Origin: Marinomonas sargassi
Lineage (GTDB): Bacteria > Pseudomonadota > Gammaproteobacteria > Pseudomonadales > Marinomonadaceae
DNA: 64,000 bases
Assembly: GCF_025716875.1 (NCBI RefSeq)
Contig: NZ_JAOVZB010000008.1
Location: 1 to 64,000, forward strand
Direction: 5' to 3'
Position numbers and translations under genes: made by a program. How positions within the stretch are numbered: the first letter of the stretch is position 1; each line of letters starts with the position of its first letter. The notes below the pieces were generated by a model, which ran no database searches, was not told the DNA's origin, and saw nothing but the letters and a program-made list of their open reading frames with translations. Positions 20,949-31,171 of this stretch are shown one piece after another.

Positions 20949-22172
20949 ATGGCAAAAGAAAAGTTCGAACGTAGTAAACCACACGTAAACGTTGGTACTA
21001 TCGGTCACGTTGACCACGGTAAAACAACTCTTACTGCAGCATTAACTCGTGTATGTGCAGAAGTATTCGGCGGTGAAGCTGTTGCTTTTGACGGTATCGA
21101 TAATGCTCCTGAAGAGCGTGAGCGTGGTATCACAATCTCTACTTCTCACGTAGAGTATGATTCTCCAACTCGTCACTATGCACACGTAGACTGTCCTGGA
21201 CACGCCGATTATGTTAAAAACATGATCACTGGTGCTGCTCAAATGGACGGCGCTATCCTTGTTTGTGGTGCAACTGACGGTCCTATGCCTCAGACTCGTG
21301 AGCACATCCTGCTTTCTCGTCAGGTAGGTGTGCCTTTCATCGTTGTTTTCCTAAACAAAGCTGACTTGTTGGCTGAAGACTGTGGCGGTGCGGATTCTGA
21401 AGAATACGCAGAAATGCTAGAGTTGGTTGAAATGGAATTGCGTGACCTTCTTTCTGAATACGAATTCCCAGGTGACGACACTCCAATCATCCCGGGTTCT
21501 GCTCTTATGGCATTGAACGGTGAAGATGATAACGAAATGGGTACAACTGCTGTTAAGAAGCTAGTTGAAACTCTAGATGACTACATCCCAGAGCCAGAGC
21601 GTGCAATCGACGGTGCATTCATCATGCCTATCGAGGACGTATTCTCTATCCAGGGTCGTGGTACAGTTGTAACTGGTCGTGTTGAGCGCGGTATCGTTAA
21701 AGTTGGTGAAGAAGTTGAGATCGTTGGTATCGCTGATACTACTAAAACAACTTGTACTGGCGTTGAGATGTTCCGTAAGCTTCTAGACGAAGGTCGTGCT
21801 GGTGAGAACTGTGGTATCTTGCTACGTGGTACTAAGCGTGAAGACGTTCAGCGTGGTCAAGTATTGGCTCAGCCTGGTTCTATCACTCCTCACACTACTT
21901 TCCAAGCAGAAGTATATGTTCTTGGTAAAGATGAAGGTGGTCGTCACACTCCTTTCTTCAAAGGTTACCGTCCTCAGTTCTACTTCCGTACAACTGACGT
22001 AACTGGTGCTTGTGAACTTCCTGAAGGTGTTGAAATGGTTATGCCTGGCGACAACGTTCAGATGACTGTTGAACTAATTCACCCAATCGCAATGGACGAA
22101 GGTCTACGTTTTGCGATCCGTGAAGGTGGTCGTACAGTAGGTGCTGGTGTTGTAGCTAAAATCATCAAGTAA
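20949..22172 (+). CDS. tuf: Elongation factor Tu
   Basis: Delivers aminoacyl-tRNA to the ribosome as a GTP complex. Motifs [11 protein letters not shown] (about 19-29), [12 protein letters not shown] and NKADLL are intact. It has 407 residues, longer than E. coli EF-Tu (394), because of an acidic insertion around residues 180-205 ([20 protein letters not shown]). It is the only tuf gene in this window; the usual tufB place between tRNA-Thr and tRNA-Trp is empty. Codon use is extremely biased. A strong terminator follows. Confidence 0.97.
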   Translation: MAKEKFERSKPHVNVGTIGHVDHGKTTLTAALTRVCAEVFGGEAVAFDGIDNAPEERERGITISTSHVEYDSPTRHYAHVDCPGHADYVKNMITGAAQMDGAILVCGATDGPMPQTREHILLSRQVGVPFIVVFLNKADLLAEDCGGADSEEYAEMLELVEMELRDLLSEYEFPGDDTPIIPGSALMALNGEDDNEMGTTAVKKLVETLDDYIPEPERAIDGAFIMPIEDVFSIQGRGTVVTGRVERGIVKVGEEVEIVGIADTTKTTCTGVEMFRKLLDEGRAGENCGILLRGTKREDVQRGQVLAQPGSITPHTTFQAEVYVLGKDEGGRHTPFFKGYRPQFYFRTTDVTGACELPEGVEMVMPGDNVQMTVELIHPIAMDEGLRFAIREGGRTVGAGVVAKIIK

Positions 22173-22203
22173 TAGATTAAACTTCTATTAATTGGTTTTT
22201 TTA

Positions 22204-22234
22204 AAAGGCCGCTCAATATGAGCGGCCTTTTTTA
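22204..22234 (+). terminator. Rho-independent terminator of the str operon
   Basis: Perfect stem aaaggccgctc/gagcggccttt with loop aatat followed by a T run. It ends the rpsL-rpsG-fusA-tuf transcript before the S10 promoter. Confidence 0.9.
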
Positions 22235-22269
22235 TTTTTGCTTTATTTTATTTGTCACAAATTGGTTAC

Positions 22270-22298
22270 TTGACAACCAGTTTGCGAATAGCTAATAT
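22270..22298 (+). promoter_or_regulatory. Strong sigma-70 promoter of the S10 operon
   Basis: TTGACA (22270-22275), 17-base spacer and TAATAT (22293-22298), followed by a GC-rich discriminator (tcgccgtcc). Transcription should start near 22305. The short leader begins with hairpin ccgtcct/aggacgg (22302-22321). The leader is far shorter than the E. coli S10 leader. Confidence 0.82.
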
Positions 22299-22373
22299 TC
22301 GCCGTCCTTAAAAGAGGACGGTGGCTTAATAATGTACAGTTAAGTCATTAATACACAGTATTTGGAGTTGGAA

Positions 22374-22685
22374 ATGCAAAGCCAAAAAATCCGTATTCGT
22401 TTAAAAGCTTTCGATCACCGTCTGATTGATGCTTCAACACAAGAAATTGTGGACACAGCGAAACGTACAGGTGCGCAAGTGCGCGGACCAATTCCACTTC
22501 CTACTCGTAAAGAGCGTTATACAGTATTGATTTCTCCACACGTAAATAAAGATGCGCGTGATCAGTATGAAATTCGTACACACAAACGTGTTCTAGACAT
22601 CGTTGAGCCAACTGAAAAAACAGTTGACGCATTGATGAAACTAGATCTTGCGGCAGGCGTGGAAGTACAAATCTCTTTAGGCTAA
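22374..22685 (+). CDS. rpsJ: 30S ribosomal protein S10
   Basis: Head protein of the 30S subunit and, with NusB, part of the rRNA antitermination complex; it also contacts NusG. ATG 22374 follows ggag by six bases and gives the standard 103 residues ([19 protein letters not shown]). First gene of the S10 operon. A 128-base structured gap follows. Confidence 0.98.
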   Translation: MQSQKIRIRLKAFDHRLIDASTQEIVDTAKRTGAQVRGPIPLPTRKERYTVLISPHVNKDARDQYEIRTHKRVLDIVEPTEKTVDALMKLDLAAGVEVQISLG

Positions 22686-22689
22686 TAGC

Positions 22690-22800
22690 TTAAAGTTTGG
22701 GGTGCGACAACCGGCTGGTGATCAGTCGGCCTATGCACAATTAGTGGAATGATCTGGAATGATCAGCCGTAGCGGGTGATAGCCCCATACACAACTGGCA
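22690..22800 (+). promoter_or_regulatory. Structured rpsJ-rplC intergenic leader candidate
   Basis: The gap is unusually long for this operon. It holds a perfect 7-bp hairpin ccggctg/cagtcgg (22711-22729), a possible closing helix tgggg/cccca (22698-22702, 22783-22787) and an exact tandem repeat of tggaatgatc (22745-22764). It lies just before the L3 and L4 genes; L4 is the known S10-operon regulator in E. coli. A regulatory role is inference. Confidence 0.4.
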
Positions 22801-22813
22801 AGTGAGGTAAAAA

Positions 22814-23452
22814 ATGGCTATTCAATTAGTCGGACGCAAAGCCGGAATGACACGTGTCTTCACAGAAGATGGTGCTTCCGTGCCAGTAACTGTTATCGAG
22901 GTTGAACCGAACCGCGTTACTCAGGTGAAAACAACAGAAACTGATGGCTACCAAGCTGTTCAAGTTACTGTAGGTTCTCGCCGTTCGAGCCGCGTCAACA
23001 AAGCTGCTGCGGGTCACTTCGCAAAAGCAAGTGTTGAAGCAGGTCGTGGTTTGTGGGAGTTCCGCCTGTCTGGTGACGAAAAAGAAATCAGTGTTGGTGA
23101 TGAGCTAACAGTTGCTGATTTTGAATCTATCCAAGTAGTTGACGTAACTGGTCAATCAAAGGGTAAAGGATTTCAGGGTGCCATCAAGCGTCATAATTTC
23201 TCTATGCAAGACGCTACGCATGGTAACTCATTGTCTCACCGTGCACCTGGTTCCATCGGTCAATGTCAAACACCTGGTCGTGTTTGGAAAGGCAAAAAGA
23301 TGGCTGGCCATATGGGTGCTGCACAAGTTACTACTCAATCACTAGATGTGGTTCGTGTAGATGCAGAACGTAACCTTATCCTAGTGAAAGGTGCCGTACC
23401 TGGTGCAGTTGATGGTGATGTTATTCTTCAACCAGCTGTTAAAGCTCGATAA
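22814..23452 (+). CDS. rplC: 50S ribosomal protein L3
   Basis: One of the two proteins that start 50S assembly; its loop reaches the peptidyl-transferase centre. The family signature around the methylated glutamine, [20 protein letters not shown] (about 136-155), is present. It has 212 residues (209 in E. coli). rplD follows after 12 bases. Confidence 0.98.
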   Translation: MAIQLVGRKAGMTRVFTEDGASVPVTVIEVEPNRVTQVKTTETDGYQAVQVTVGSRRSSRVNKAAAGHFAKASVEAGRGLWEFRLSGDEKEISVGDELTVADFESIQVVDVTGQSKGKGFQGAIKRHNFSMQDATHGNSLSHRAPGSIGQCQTPGRVWKGKKMAGHMGAAQVTTQSLDVVRVDAERNLILVKGAVPGAVDGDVILQPAVKAR

Positions 23453-23464
23453 GAGGGGTAGACA

Positions 23465-24070
23465 ATGAACTTGAATCTAACAGGCGCTGAAGGGACTGTA
23501 GAAGTTTCTGACGTAGCCTTTGCTCGTGAATACAACGAAGCACTAGTACACCAAGTAGTTACATCTTACTTGGCAGGTGGTCGTCAAGGTTCTCGCGCTC
23601 AAAAAACACGCTCTGAAGTAGCCGGTGGTGGTCGTAAACCTTTTAAACAAAAAGGTTCTGGTCGCGCACGTGCTGGTACTATTCGTAGCCCATTGTGGCG
23701 TTCGGGTGGTGTTACATTTGCAGCTAAACCACAAGACTTCTCTCAGAAAGTGAACAAGAAGATGTACCGTGCAGCAATGCGCACCATCTGGTCTGAGCTT
23801 GTACGCCAAGACCGTCTTGTTGTAGTTGAGGAACTTGCTTTGGAAGCTCCAAAGACTAAGCTCTTTAAAGCAAAAATGACAGAATTGAATGTTGAGAATG
23901 CTCTGATTGTTTCTAAAGAAGTTGATGACAATCTGTTTTTAGCGGCTCGCAACATTCCAAACGTAGATGTGCGTGATGCAGCGTCTATCGACCCTGTTAG
24001 CTTGATTGCTTACGACAAAGTGTTGGTGACAGTTGGTGCTCTGAAACAAGTTGAGGAGGCACTAGCATGA
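23465..24070 (+). CDS. rplD: 50S ribosomal protein L4
   Basis: Lines the exit tunnel with an extended basic loop ([18 protein letters not shown], about 56-73); in E. coli it represses the S10 operon by transcription and translation control. It has 201 residues, identical in length to E. coli. It overlaps rplW by four bases (ATGA). Confidence 0.98.
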   Translation: MNLNLTGAEGTVEVSDVAFAREYNEALVHQVVTSYLAGGRQGSRAQKTRSEVAGGGRKPFKQKGSGRARAGTIRSPLWRSGGVTFAAKPQDFSQKVNKKMYRAAMRTIWSELVRQDRLVVVEELALEAPKTKLFKAKMTELNVENALIVSKEVDDNLFLAARNIPNVDVRDAASIDPVSLIAYDKVLVTVGALKQVEEALA

Positions 24071-24363
24071 TCGGCGAACGCATTTATAAAGTTCTGTTGG
24101 GTCCACACATCTCCGAAAAAGCTACGATTGTTGCTGAAGGTAATGGTCAGTACGTTTTTCGTGTGGTTGGTGATGCAACTAAACCTGAAATCAAACAAGC
24201 TATCGAAGCGCTTTTTGAAGTCAAAGTTGAGTCTGTACGTACGTTGAACCAAAAAGGTAAAACGAAACGCACTGCTCGTGGCATGGGTAAACGTAGCGAC
24301 GTGAAAAAAGCGTACGTTCGTTTAGCTGAAGGTCAAGACATTGATTTCATGGTCGCTGAATAA
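24067..24363 (+). CDS. rplW: 50S ribosomal protein L23
   Basis: Tunnel-exit protein that docks trigger factor and SRP. It has 98 residues with the N terminus [19 protein letters not shown]. The ATGA overlap with rplD suggests coupling. Confidence 0.97.
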   Translation: MIGERIYKVLLGPHISEKATIVAEGNGQYVFRVVGDATKPEIKQAIEALFEVKVESVRTLNQKGKTKRTARGMGKRSDVKKAYVRLAEGQDIDFMVAE

Positions 24364-24377
24364 GGGGAGATAGGTCA

Positions 24378-25202
24378 ATGGCTGTTGTAAAAAGTAAGCC
24401 AACGTCTGCAGGCCGTCGTCACGTTGTTAAAGTTACTAACACTGATTTGCACAAAGGCGCACCATATGCACCTTTGCTAGAAAAGAAAAGCAAATCAGGT
24501 GGTCGTAACAATAACGGACGCATCACTACGCGTCACGTAGGTGGTGGTCATAAGCAGCATTACCGTATGATTGATTTTCGTCGTAACAAAGACGGAATTT
24601 CTGCGGTAGTTGAGCGTTTGGAATATGATCCAAACCGTTCTGCAAATATTGCACTAATTAGATATGCTGATGGTGAGCGTCGTTACATTATCGCTTCCAA
24701 AGGTATGGCTGCAGGCAATGTTGTTTTTAGTGGTGCAGATGCACCTATCAAACCGGGTAATACTTTGCCTCTGCAAAATATCCCAGTTGGTAGTACTGTT
24801 CACTGCATCGAGCTTAAGCCAGGTAAAGGTGCACAAGTTGCACGTTCAGCCGGTGCTTCTGCTCAGCTAGTTGCTCGAGAAGGTCGTTACGTTACTCTTC
24901 GTCTACGTTCAGGCGAAATGCGTAAAGTATTGACTGAATGTCGTGCCACTTTAGGTGAAGTATCAAACTCTGAGCATAGCTTACGAGTTCTTGGTAAAGC
25001 TGGTGCTACGCGTTGGCGTGGTGTTCGTCCTACCGTTCGCGGTGCGGCGATGAACCCAGTTGATCACCCACATGGTGGTGGTGAAGGTCGTAGTAAGGGT
25101 GGTCGTCATCCAGTTACGCCTTGGGGTGTGCCTACTAAAGGGTACAAAACGCGCAGCAACAAGCGTACTGATAAACTTATTGTACGTCGTCGTACTAAGT
25201 AA
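24378..25202 (+). CDS. rplB: 50S ribosomal protein L2
   Basis: Universal protein near the peptidyl-transferase centre that helps subunit joining. The invariant histidine loop [18 protein letters not shown] (about 225-242) is intact. It has 274 residues (273 in E. coli). Confidence 0.98.
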   Translation: MAVVKSKPTSAGRRHVVKVTNTDLHKGAPYAPLLEKKSKSGGRNNNGRITTRHVGGGHKQHYRMIDFRRNKDGISAVVERLEYDPNRSANIALIRYADGERRYIIASKGMAAGNVVFSGADAPIKPGNTLPLQNIPVGSTVHCIELKPGKGAQVARSAGASAQLVAREGRYVTLRLRSGEMRKVLTECRATLGEVSNSEHSLRVLGKAGATRWRGVRPTVRGAAMNPVDHPHGGGEGRSKGGRHPVTPWGVPTKGYKTRSNKRTDKLIVRRRTK

Positions 25203-25217
25203 TAAGAGGAAACGACT

Positions 25218-25493
25218 GTGCCACGTTCACTAAAAAAAGGTCCTTTTATCGACCTTCATTTGATGAAAAAGGTAGAGGCTGCGGTAGAGAAAAATGATCG
25301 TCGTCCAATTAAGACTTGGTCGCGCCGTTCTACTATCTTCCCTGATTTTGTAGGGTTGACTATCGCTGTCCATAATGGTCGCCAACATGTTCCAGTTATT
25401 GTAACTGAAGACATGGTCGGTCATAAACTGGGTGAGTTCGCTCCGACCCGTACATATCGTGGTCACGCTGCGGACAAGAAAGCCAAACGGTAA
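25218..25493 (+). CDS. rpsS: 30S ribosomal protein S19
   Basis: Head protein that forms a complex with S13 and contacts tRNA and the 50S bridge. It has 91 residues beginning [10 protein letters not shown] from a GTG start at 25218 after agagga. C-terminal [12 protein letters not shown] is conserved. Confidence 0.97.
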   Translation: MPRSLKKGPFIDLHLMKKVEAAVEKNDRRPIKTWSRRSTIFPDFVGLTIAVHNGRQHVPVIVTEDMVGHKLGEFAPTRTYRGHAADKKAKR

Positions 25494-25507
25494 TTAGGAG
25501 TATTAAC

Positions 25508-25840
25508 ATGAGTGAAGTAAGCGCTTCATTAAAGGGTGCTCGCCTCTCAGCGCAGAAGGCCCGTTTGGTTATAGATCAAATCCGCGGCAAATCTGTTAGC
25601 GAAGCACTGAACATTTTAACGTTCAGTCCTAAAAAGGCGGCAGTTATTGTCAAGAAAGTACTGGAGTCTGCTATTGCGAATGCAGAGCATAACGAAGGTG
25701 CTGATATAGATGACTTACGTGTATCTACGGCTTACGTTGATGAGGCTATGACTCTAAAGCGTATTATGCCACGTGCCAAAGGCCGTGCAGACCGTATTTT
25801 AAAGCGTGGTTGCCATATAACAGTTAAAGTCGCTGACTAA
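25508..25840 (+). CDS. rplV: 50S ribosomal protein L22
   Basis: Contacts all 23S rRNA domains; its beta-hairpin ([19 protein letters not shown], about 83-101) lines the exit tunnel and is the macrolide-associated loop. It has 110 residues, the same as E. coli. Confidence 0.97.
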   Translation: MSEVSASLKGARLSAQKARLVIDQIRGKSVSEALNILTFSPKKAAVIVKKVLESAIANAEHNEGADIDDLRVSTAYVDEAMTLKRIMPRAKGRADRILKRGCHITVKVAD

Positions 25841-25854
25841 TTAGGAGAAACCCA

Positions 25855-26535
25855 ATGGGTCAGAAGGTTCATCCAACTGGTATACGCTTAGGTATAGTTA
25901 AAGACCATACTTCTACTTGGTATGCGAATAACCAAAATTACTCTAAGCTGCTATTAAATGATCTTCAGGTACGTGCGTACTTGGAGAAAAAATTGGTTCA
26001 GGCTTCTGTTTCTCGTATTGAGATTCAACGTCCTGCTCAAACTGCTCGTATTACTATTCACACTGCCCGTCCAGGCATTTTGATTGGTAAGAAAGGTGAA
26101 GATGTAGAGAAACTACGTAATGCAGTTTCTGAGATGATGGGCGTACCTGTTCACATCAACATCGAAGAAATTCGTAAGCCTGAAATGGACGCGAAATTGG
26201 TTGCGCAAAACATCGCTAGCCAACTAGAGCGTCGTGTTATGTTCCGTCGTGCTATGAAGCGTGCGGTACAAAACGCAATGCGTGCAGGCGCGAAAGGTAT
26301 CAAGGTTCAGGTTAGTGGTCGTCTTGGCGGTGCAGAGATTGCACGTGCTGAGTGGTACCGTGAAGGTCGTGTACCACTACACACTTTGCGTGCTGACATT
26401 GACTACTCTACTTATGAAGCAAACACAACTTACGGCATCATCGGTGTTAAAGTGTGGATCTTCAAAGGCGAAATCTTGGGCGGTATTGAGCAAGTGCGTG
26501 CTTCTAAAGGCGCACAACAGAAGAAGTCTAAGTAG
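25855..26535 (+). CDS. rpsC: 30S ribosomal protein S3
   Basis: mRNA-entry protein with helicase contribution. The KH domain GXXG-type loop is seen as [18 protein letters not shown] (about 73-90). It has 226 residues (233 in E. coli) and starts [13 protein letters not shown] after aggag. Confidence 0.97.
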   Translation: MGQKVHPTGIRLGIVKDHTSTWYANNQNYSKLLLNDLQVRAYLEKKLVQASVSRIEIQRPAQTARITIHTARPGILIGKKGEDVEKLRNAVSEMMGVPVHINIEEIRKPEMDAKLVAQNIASQLERRVMFRRAMKRAVQNAMRAGAKGIKVQVSGRLGGAEIARAEWYREGRVPLHTLRADIDYSTYEANTTYGIIGVKVWIFKGEILGGIEQVRASKGAQQKKSK

Positions 26536-26545
26536 GGGGTAAGTC

Positions 26546-26959
26546 ATGTTACAACCGAAACGTACTAAGTTCCGTAAAATGCAGAAAGGCCGTAACCGTG
26601 GCTTGGCATTGCGCGGCAACCAGGTTAGCTTTGGTGAATTCGGGCTAAAATCGACTGAACGCGGTCGTATTACTGCTCGTCAAATTGAAGCGGCGCGTCG
26701 TGTAATGACTCGTCATATTAAACGTGGTGGCAAAGTCTTTATTCGCGTATTTCCAGACAAGCCGATTACTCAGAAGCCTCTAGAGGTTCGTCAGGGTAAA
26801 GGTAAAGGTAGCGTCGAATATTGGGTTGCGCAGATCCAACCAGGTAAGATGCTTTATGAAGTTGAGGGTGTTTCTGAAGAGCTAGCACGCGAAGCGTTTG
26901 CTTTAGCTGCTTCTAAGCTTCCTTTGTCCACAACTTTCGTAACGCGTACGGTGATGTAG
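26546..26959 (+). CDS. rplP: 50S ribosomal protein L16
   Basis: Near the A-site tRNA elbow, late assembly. It has 137 residues with conserved [29 protein letters not shown] (shown here only in outline, about 69-97), including the arginine hydroxylated in other bacteria. The rpmC start codon abuts its stop. Confidence 0.97.
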   Translation: MLQPKRTKFRKMQKGRNRGLALRGNQVSFGEFGLKSTERGRITARQIEAARRVMTRHIKRGGKVFIRVFPDKPITQKPLEVRQGKGKGSVEYWVAQIQPGKMLYEVEGVSEELAREAFALAASKLPLSTTFVTRTVM

Positions 26960-27151
26960 ATGAAAGCAAAAGAAATGCAAGATAAGACTGTAGCTGAGCT
27001 GCAAGAGACCTTGGTTGAGCTACTACGTGAGCAATTTACTTTGCGCATGCAGAAAGCGACTGGTCAATTGGCGCAAACTCATTTGCTCTCGCAAGTTCGC
27101 CGCAATATAGCACGTGTTAAAACTGTGCTAAATGATAAGGCAGGTAACTAA
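26960..27151 (+). CDS. rpmC: 50S ribosomal protein L29
   Basis: Small two-helix protein at the tunnel exit beside L23. The 63 residues begin [18 protein letters not shown]. It starts on the base after the rplP stop and ends one base before the rpsQ ATG. Confidence 0.96.
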   Translation: MKAKEMQDKTVAELQETLVELLREQFTLRMQKATGQLAQTHLLSQVRRNIARVKTVLNDKAGN

Positions 27152-27152
27152 G

Positions 27153-27413
27153 ATGGCAGAAACAAAAGCGCGCACAGCTACTGGTAAGGTAGTAAGCGAT
27201 AAGATGGATAAAACCATCACAGTACTAGTTGAACGTACAGAAAAACACCCTCTTTATGGGAAGTATGTTCGTCGTTCTACTAAATTGCACGCTCATGATG
27301 AAACTAATGAGTGCCAGATCGGTGATACCGTTAAGGTCGTAGAAACACGTCCTTATTCTAAGTCTAAAACTTGGAAACTGGTTCAAGTAGTTGAGAAAGC
27401 AGCAGCTGTATAA
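27153..27413 (+). CDS. rpsQ: 30S ribosomal protein S17
   Basis: Primary 16S rRNA 5'-domain binder of the OB fold. ATG 27153 is chosen, giving 86 residues that begin [20 protein letters not shown]; a longer reading from 27132 would overlap rpmC without a better ribosome site. Conserved [18 protein letters not shown] is present. Last gene of the S10 operon; rplN follows after 51 bases. Confidence 0.97.
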   Translation: MAETKARTATGKVVSDKMDKTITVLVERTEKHPLYGKYVRRSTKLHAHDETNECQIGDTVKVVETRPYSKSKTWKLVQVVEKAAAV

Positions 27414-27464
27414 GCTGCTACTTCCTTCATGAGACTTGTTATCTAATTTGATTGGAGAGCAGAA

Positions 27465-27833
27465 ATGATTCAAACAGAATCGATGCTTGATGTTGCAGAT
27501 AACAGCGGCGCGAAGCGTGTTCAGTGTATAAAAGTACTGGGTGGCTCACATCGTCGTTACGCTGCTATCGGTGACATTATTAAGGTCACAGTGAAAGAAG
27601 CGATCCCACGTGGTCGTGTTAAAAAAGGGCAGGTTCTAAACGCTGTTATCGTTAGAACTAAGAAAGGTGTTCGTCGTCCAGACGGTTCAGTAATTCGCTT
27701 TGATGTAAACTCAGCGGTATTGTTGAATGCTTCAGGACAGCCTATTGGTACTCGTATCTTTGGCCCTGTAACACGTGAATTGCGTACAGAACAATTCATG
27801 AAAATTGTTTCTCTTGCACCAGAAGTGCTGTAA
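27465..27833 (+). CDS. rplN: 50S ribosomal protein L14
   Basis: Intersubunit bridge protein, target of the silencing factor RsfS. The 122 residues begin [20 protein letters not shown]. First gene of the spc operon in E. coli; here no clear promoter is seen in the 51-base gap, so it may be read from the S10 promoter. Confidence 0.98.
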   Translation: MIQTESMLDVADNSGAKRVQCIKVLGGSHRRYAAIGDIIKVTVKEAIPRGRVKKGQVLNAVIVRTKKGVRRPDGSVIRFDVNSAVLLNASGQPIGTRIFGPVTRELRTEQFMKIVSLAPEVL

Positions 27834-27850
27834 GAGGGAGAGGGGACATT

Positions 27851-28168
27851 ATGCGTAAAATCAAACGTGACGACGAAGTTATCGTAATTGCCGGTAAAGA
27901 CAAAGGCAAACGTGGCAAAGTTGTTAAGGTAGTAGACGAGAACCGCGTTCTAGTTTCTGGCATTAATACTGTTAAGAAACACGAAAAGCCAAACCCTATG
28001 AAGGGTTCAACTGGCGGTATCGTTGAAAAAGAAGCACCTATCCAGGTTTCTAATGTAGCCATTTTTAATAGTGCTACTGGTAAAGCGGATCGCGTCGGCT
28101 TTAAATTGAACGAAGATGGTACGAAAGTACGTATCTTTAAATCAAATAGTGAAGCGATCGACGCCTAA
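27851..28168 (+). CDS. rplX: 50S ribosomal protein L24
   Basis: Assembly-initiator protein at the tunnel exit with an N-terminal KOW motif ([19 protein letters not shown], about 6-24). It has 105 residues (104 in E. coli). Confidence 0.97.
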   Translation: MRKIKRDDEVIVIAGKDKGKRGKVVKVVDENRVLVSGINTVKKHEKPNPMKGSTGGIVEKEAPIQVSNVAIFNSATGKADRVGFKLNEDGTKVRIFKSNSEAIDA

Positions 28169-28185
28169 GAGCGAGAATTATAGCC

Positions 28186-28725
28186 ATGGCGAGACTTAAG
28201 CAAGTATATAAAGATGAAGTTGTAGCGAAGTTGACTGAAGACTTCAGCTACAAGAATGTGATGGAAGTGCCTAAAATCACTAAAATCACTCTAAACATGG
28301 GCGTTGGTGAAGCGATTGCAGACAAGAAACTTCTTGAAAATGCAGTTAAAGACCTTGAAGCGCTTAGTGGTCAAAAAGTTGTAGTGACTAAGGCCCGCAA
28401 ATCCGTAGCAGTTTTCAAAATCCGTGACGGTTACCCGATCGGTTGTAAAGTGACTCTACGTGGTGAGCGTATGTGGGATTTCTTCGACCGTTTGGTTGAT
28501 GTAGCTATCCCACGTATTCGTGACTTCCGTGGACTTAACCCTAAGTCTTTCGACGGTCGTGGAAACTATAGTATGGGTGTTAAAGAGCAGATCATCTTCC
28601 CTGAAATCGATTACGATAAAGTAGATCGTGTACGTGGTATGGATATTACCATCACAACGACTGCTCGTACCGATGAAGAAGGTCGTGCTTTGCTAGCAGC
28701 CTTTAATTTCCCTTTCAAGAAATAA
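28186..28725 (+). CDS. rplE: 50S ribosomal protein L5
   Basis: Binds 5S rRNA with L18 and L25 and forms a bridge to S13. It has 179 residues (same as E. coli) with conserved [16 protein letters not shown] (about 32-47). Confidence 0.98.
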   Translation: MARLKQVYKDEVVAKLTEDFSYKNVMEVPKITKITLNMGVGEAIADKKLLENAVKDLEALSGQKVVVTKARKSVAVFKIRDGYPIGCKVTLRGERMWDFFDRLVDVAIPRIRDFRGLNPKSFDGRGNYSMGVKEQIIFPEIDYDKVDRVRGMDITITTTARTDEEGRALLAAFNFPFKK

Positions 28726-28737
28726 GAGGTAGGAATC

Positions 28738-29043
28738 ATGGCTAAAGCATCAATGGTTCAGCGCGAAGCAAAACGCACCAAATTAGTAGCTAAGTATGCT
28801 GAAAAGCGTGCTGCTCTAAAGGCGATCATTAGCGACGTTAATGCATCGGACGATGAAAAATGGGAAGCAACGCTTAAATTGCAAGCGCTTCCTCGTGATT
28901 CATCTTCTTCTCGCCAACGTAATCGTTGTCAAGTGACAGGTCGTCCGCACGGTGTATACCGTCGCTTCGGTCTTTCTCGTATTAAGCTGCGTGAAGCAGC
29001 AATGCGTGGTGACGTACCAGGCTTGAAGAAAGCTAGTTGGTAA
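28738..29043 (+). CDS. rpsN: 30S ribosomal protein S14 (zinc-free long form)
   Basis: Head protein near the decoding region. It has 101 residues of the long form that lacks the CxxC pairs of the short zinc-binding paralogue; the C-terminal block [20 protein letters not shown] (about 60-79) is conserved. A remarkable 97-base hairpin follows immediately. Confidence 0.97.
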   Translation: MAKASMVQREAKRTKLVAKYAEKRAALKAIISDVNASDDEKWEATLKLQALPRDSSSSRQRNRCQVTGRPHGVYRRFGLSRIKLREAAMRGDVPGLKKASW

Positions 29044-29140
29044 GCAAGTAGAGCACGATCATAATGTACGGCAGTGAATGGGGTGTCTAAAAGCTGGACA
29101 TTCCGTTCGCTGCTGTGTACTATGCGCGAGCTCTATTTGC
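29044..29140 (+). promoter_or_regulatory. Long near-perfect RNA hairpin between rpsN and rpsH
   Basis: Bases 29044-29087 pair with 29097-29140 around a nine-base loop (taaaagctg), in one register without any bulge. Only four positions fail to pair (29064/29120, 29059/29125, 29058/29126, 29055/29129). Eight or more of the pairs are G-U on the + strand, so the structure is stable as + strand RNA but poor on the minus strand, which points to selection at the RNA level. It begins on the first base after the rpsN stop and ends 33 bases before rpsH, the gene of the spc operon regulator S8. Function (S8 autoregulation, RNase III processing, attenuation) is inference. Confidence 0.7.
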
Positions 29141-29173
29141 TGCACAATGGTTTTTTAAATTAGGAGCTCTTAA

Positions 29174-29566
29174 ATGAGTATGCAAGATACCCTTGCGGAT
29201 ATGTTTACACGTATTCGTAATGCACAGATGGCTGAAAAAGCTTCTGTGAGTATGCCTTCATCAAAAATGAAGACATCAATTGCTGCTGTTCTACGCGAAG
29301 AAGGTTACGTTGGTAACTTTAGTGTAGATGAAGCAGTAAAGCCTACGCTTACAATCGAGTTGAAATACTACGAAGGTAAGCCAGTAATCGAAGAAATTAA
29401 ACGCGCATCTCGCCCAAGTTTGCGTCAATACAAAGGCACTGCAGATCTACCTAAAGTAGAAGCAGGTCTTGGTGTTGCAATCATCTCTACATCTAAAGGT
29501 GTGATGACTGACCGTGCAGCTCGTGCTGCAGGCATCGGTGGCGAAGTAATCTGCACAGTATTCTAG
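29174..29566 (+). CDS. rpsH: 30S ribosomal protein S8
   Basis: Central-domain 16S rRNA binder and, in E. coli, translational repressor of the spc operon through an mRNA mimic of its rRNA site. It has 130 residues (same as E. coli) beginning [18 protein letters not shown], start after taggagctc; C-terminal [20 protein letters not shown] is conserved. The gap before it contains the large hairpin. Confidence 0.97.
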   Translation: MSMQDTLADMFTRIRNAQMAEKASVSMPSSKMKTSIAAVLREEGYVGNFSVDEAVKPTLTIELKYYEGKPVIEEIKRASRPSLRQYKGTADLPKVEAGLGVAIISTSKGVMTDRAARAAGIGGEVICTVF

Positions 29567-29574
29567 GAGTTAGT

Positions 29575-30108
29575 ATGTCTCGTATTGCTAATAGTCCAGT
29601 GACGCTTCCTAGTGGTGTAGATCTTTCTCTAAACGGCCAAGCTGTTGTTGTTAAAGGCAGCAAAGGTACTTTAGAGTTAAACGTTCACCGAAGCGTTGAA
29701 GTGACTAAAGAAGAAAATGTTATAACTTTCGCAGCACGTGATGCAGCGAAACAGAGCCGTGCCCTAGCAGGTACAACTCGTGCTTTGATCAACAACATGG
29801 TTGTTGGTGTAAGCCAAGGTTTTGAGAAAAGATTACTTCTTCAAGGTGTTGGTTACCGTGCTGCAGTTAAGGGTAAAGTTCTTAACTTGTCACTAGGTTT
29901 CTCTCATCCTGTGGATTATGAATTGCCAGAAGGCGTAACAGCTGAATGTGCATCTCAAACTGAAGTTATCTTGCGCGGTATTGATAAGCAAGCCGTAGGT
30001 CAAGCAGCTGCAGAAGTTCGCGGTTTCCGTCCACCAGAGCCTTATAAAGGTAAAGGTGTTCGCTATTCTGACGAAGTTGTTCGTCGTAAAGAAGCTAAGA
30101 AGAAATAG
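29575..30108 (+). CDS. rplF: 50S ribosomal protein L6
   Basis: Near the sarcin-ricin loop and factor-binding site. It has 177 residues (same as E. coli); C-terminal [16 protein letters not shown] (about 151-166) is conserved. Confidence 0.98.
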   Translation: MSRIANSPVTLPSGVDLSLNGQAVVVKGSKGTLELNVHRSVEVTKEENVITFAARDAAKQSRALAGTTRALINNMVVGVSQGFEKRLLLQGVGYRAAVKGKVLNLSLGFSHPVDYELPEGVTAECASQTEVILRGIDKQAVGQAAAEVRGFRPPEPYKGKGVRYSDEVVRRKEAKKK

Positions 30109-30116
30109 GTAGGCAT

Positions 30117-30467
30117 ATGAACACTAAAAAACAATCTCGAATTCGTCGTGCACGTCGTGCTCGTTTGCATATTCGTGACTTAGGTGCGAATCGTCTTACT
30201 GTATTTCGCACACCACGCCACATGTATGCACAAGTAATTTCTCCTTGTGGTAGTAAGGTGCTAGCTAGCGCTTCTACTTTAGAAAAGACTTTACGTGCTG
30301 GTGCGACTGGTAACAAAGTAGCGGCTAAAGAAGTCGGTACATTGGTAGCTACTCGCGCTAAAGAAGCAGGTGTCACTTCGGTCGCTTTCGATCGTTCTGG
30401 CTTCAAATACCACGGTCGCGTTCAAGCTCTTGCTGATGCAGCGCGCGAAGCCGGTCTAGAGTTCTAA
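30117..30467 (+). CDS. rplR: 50S ribosomal protein L18
   Basis: Binds 5S rRNA and attaches it to the 50S. It has 116 residues (117 in E. coli) with a basic N terminus ([17 protein letters not shown]) and conserved [20 protein letters not shown]. Confidence 0.97.
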   Translation: MNTKKQSRIRRARRARLHIRDLGANRLTVFRTPRHMYAQVISPCGSKVLASASTLEKTLRAGATGNKVAAKEVGTLVATRAKEAGVTSVAFDRSGFKYHGRVQALADAAREAGLEF

Positions 30468-30477
30468 GGGGTAGCAC

Positions 30478-30978
30478 ATGGCAGTTAATGATCAACAAAC
30501 TAGCGACCTCCAAGAGAAGCTAGTTCAAGTAAACCGCGTTGCTAAAGTTGTAAAGGGTGGTCGTATCTTCTCTTTCACAGCTTTGACAGTTGTCGGTGAT
30601 GGAAATGGTAAAGTTGGCTTTGGTCGCGGTAAAGCGCGCGAAGTTCCTCAAGCAATTCAAAAGGCTATGGAACAAGCTCGTCGCAACATGGTATCTGTTA
30701 AGCTTGATGGCGGTACTCTTCAGTACCCAGTTAAAGCGAACCACGGTGCGTCTAAAGTTTACATGCAGCCTGCATCTCAAGGTACTGGTGTTATCGCCGG
30801 TGGTGCAATGCGTGCGGTTCTTGAAATCGCAGGTGTTCACGATGTATTGGCTAAATGTTATGGATCTACAAACCCAATCAACGTAGTTCGCGCTACAGTG
30901 AAAGGTTTGCAGAATATGAAAGCGCCTGAGCAAGTCGCAGCTAAACGCGGTAAGTCAGTCGATCAAATTTTGGGGTAA
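30478..30978 (+). CDS. rpsE: 30S ribosomal protein S5
   Basis: Accuracy protein next to S4 with a double-stranded-RNA-binding-like N domain ([20 protein letters not shown], about 23-42) where spectinomycin-resistance changes occur; the residues look wild type. It has 166 residues (167 in E. coli). Confidence 0.98.
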   Translation: MAVNDQQTSDLQEKLVQVNRVAKVVKGGRIFSFTALTVVGDGNGKVGFGRGKAREVPQAIQKAMEQARRNMVSVKLDGGTLQYPVKANHGASKVYMQPASQGTGVIAGGAMRAVLEIAGVHDVLAKCYGSTNPINVVRATVKGLQNMKAPEQVAAKRGKSVDQILG

Positions 30979-30984
30979 TGTGTA

Positions 30985-31170
30985 ATGGCGAATAATACCA
31001 TCACAGTTCAACTAACCCGTAGTCCGATCGGTCGTCTTCCAAAACACCGTGAAACTGTTAAAGGCTTGGGTTTACGTAAGATTGGCCAAACTCGTGTGTT
31101 GGAAGATACTCCAGCAGTACGCGGTATGGTTAATAAAGTTTATTACATGGTTAAAGTGGTAGGAGAATAA
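30985..31170 (+). CDS. rpmD: 50S ribosomal protein L30
   Basis: Small 50S protein of 61 residues (59 in E. coli) with the conserved block [20 protein letters not shown] (about 12-31). It follows rpsE by six bases and precedes rplO by one base. Confidence 0.96.
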   Translation: MANNTITVQLTRSPIGRLPKHRETVKGLGLRKIGQTRVLEDTPAVRGMVNKVYYMVKVVGE

Positions 31171-31171
31171 C

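Noticed and set aside
22745..22764. Tandem tggaatgatc repeat as a CRISPR or mobile-element sign
   Set aside because: Only two short copies without spacers or flanking repeats; kept only as part of the leader observation.
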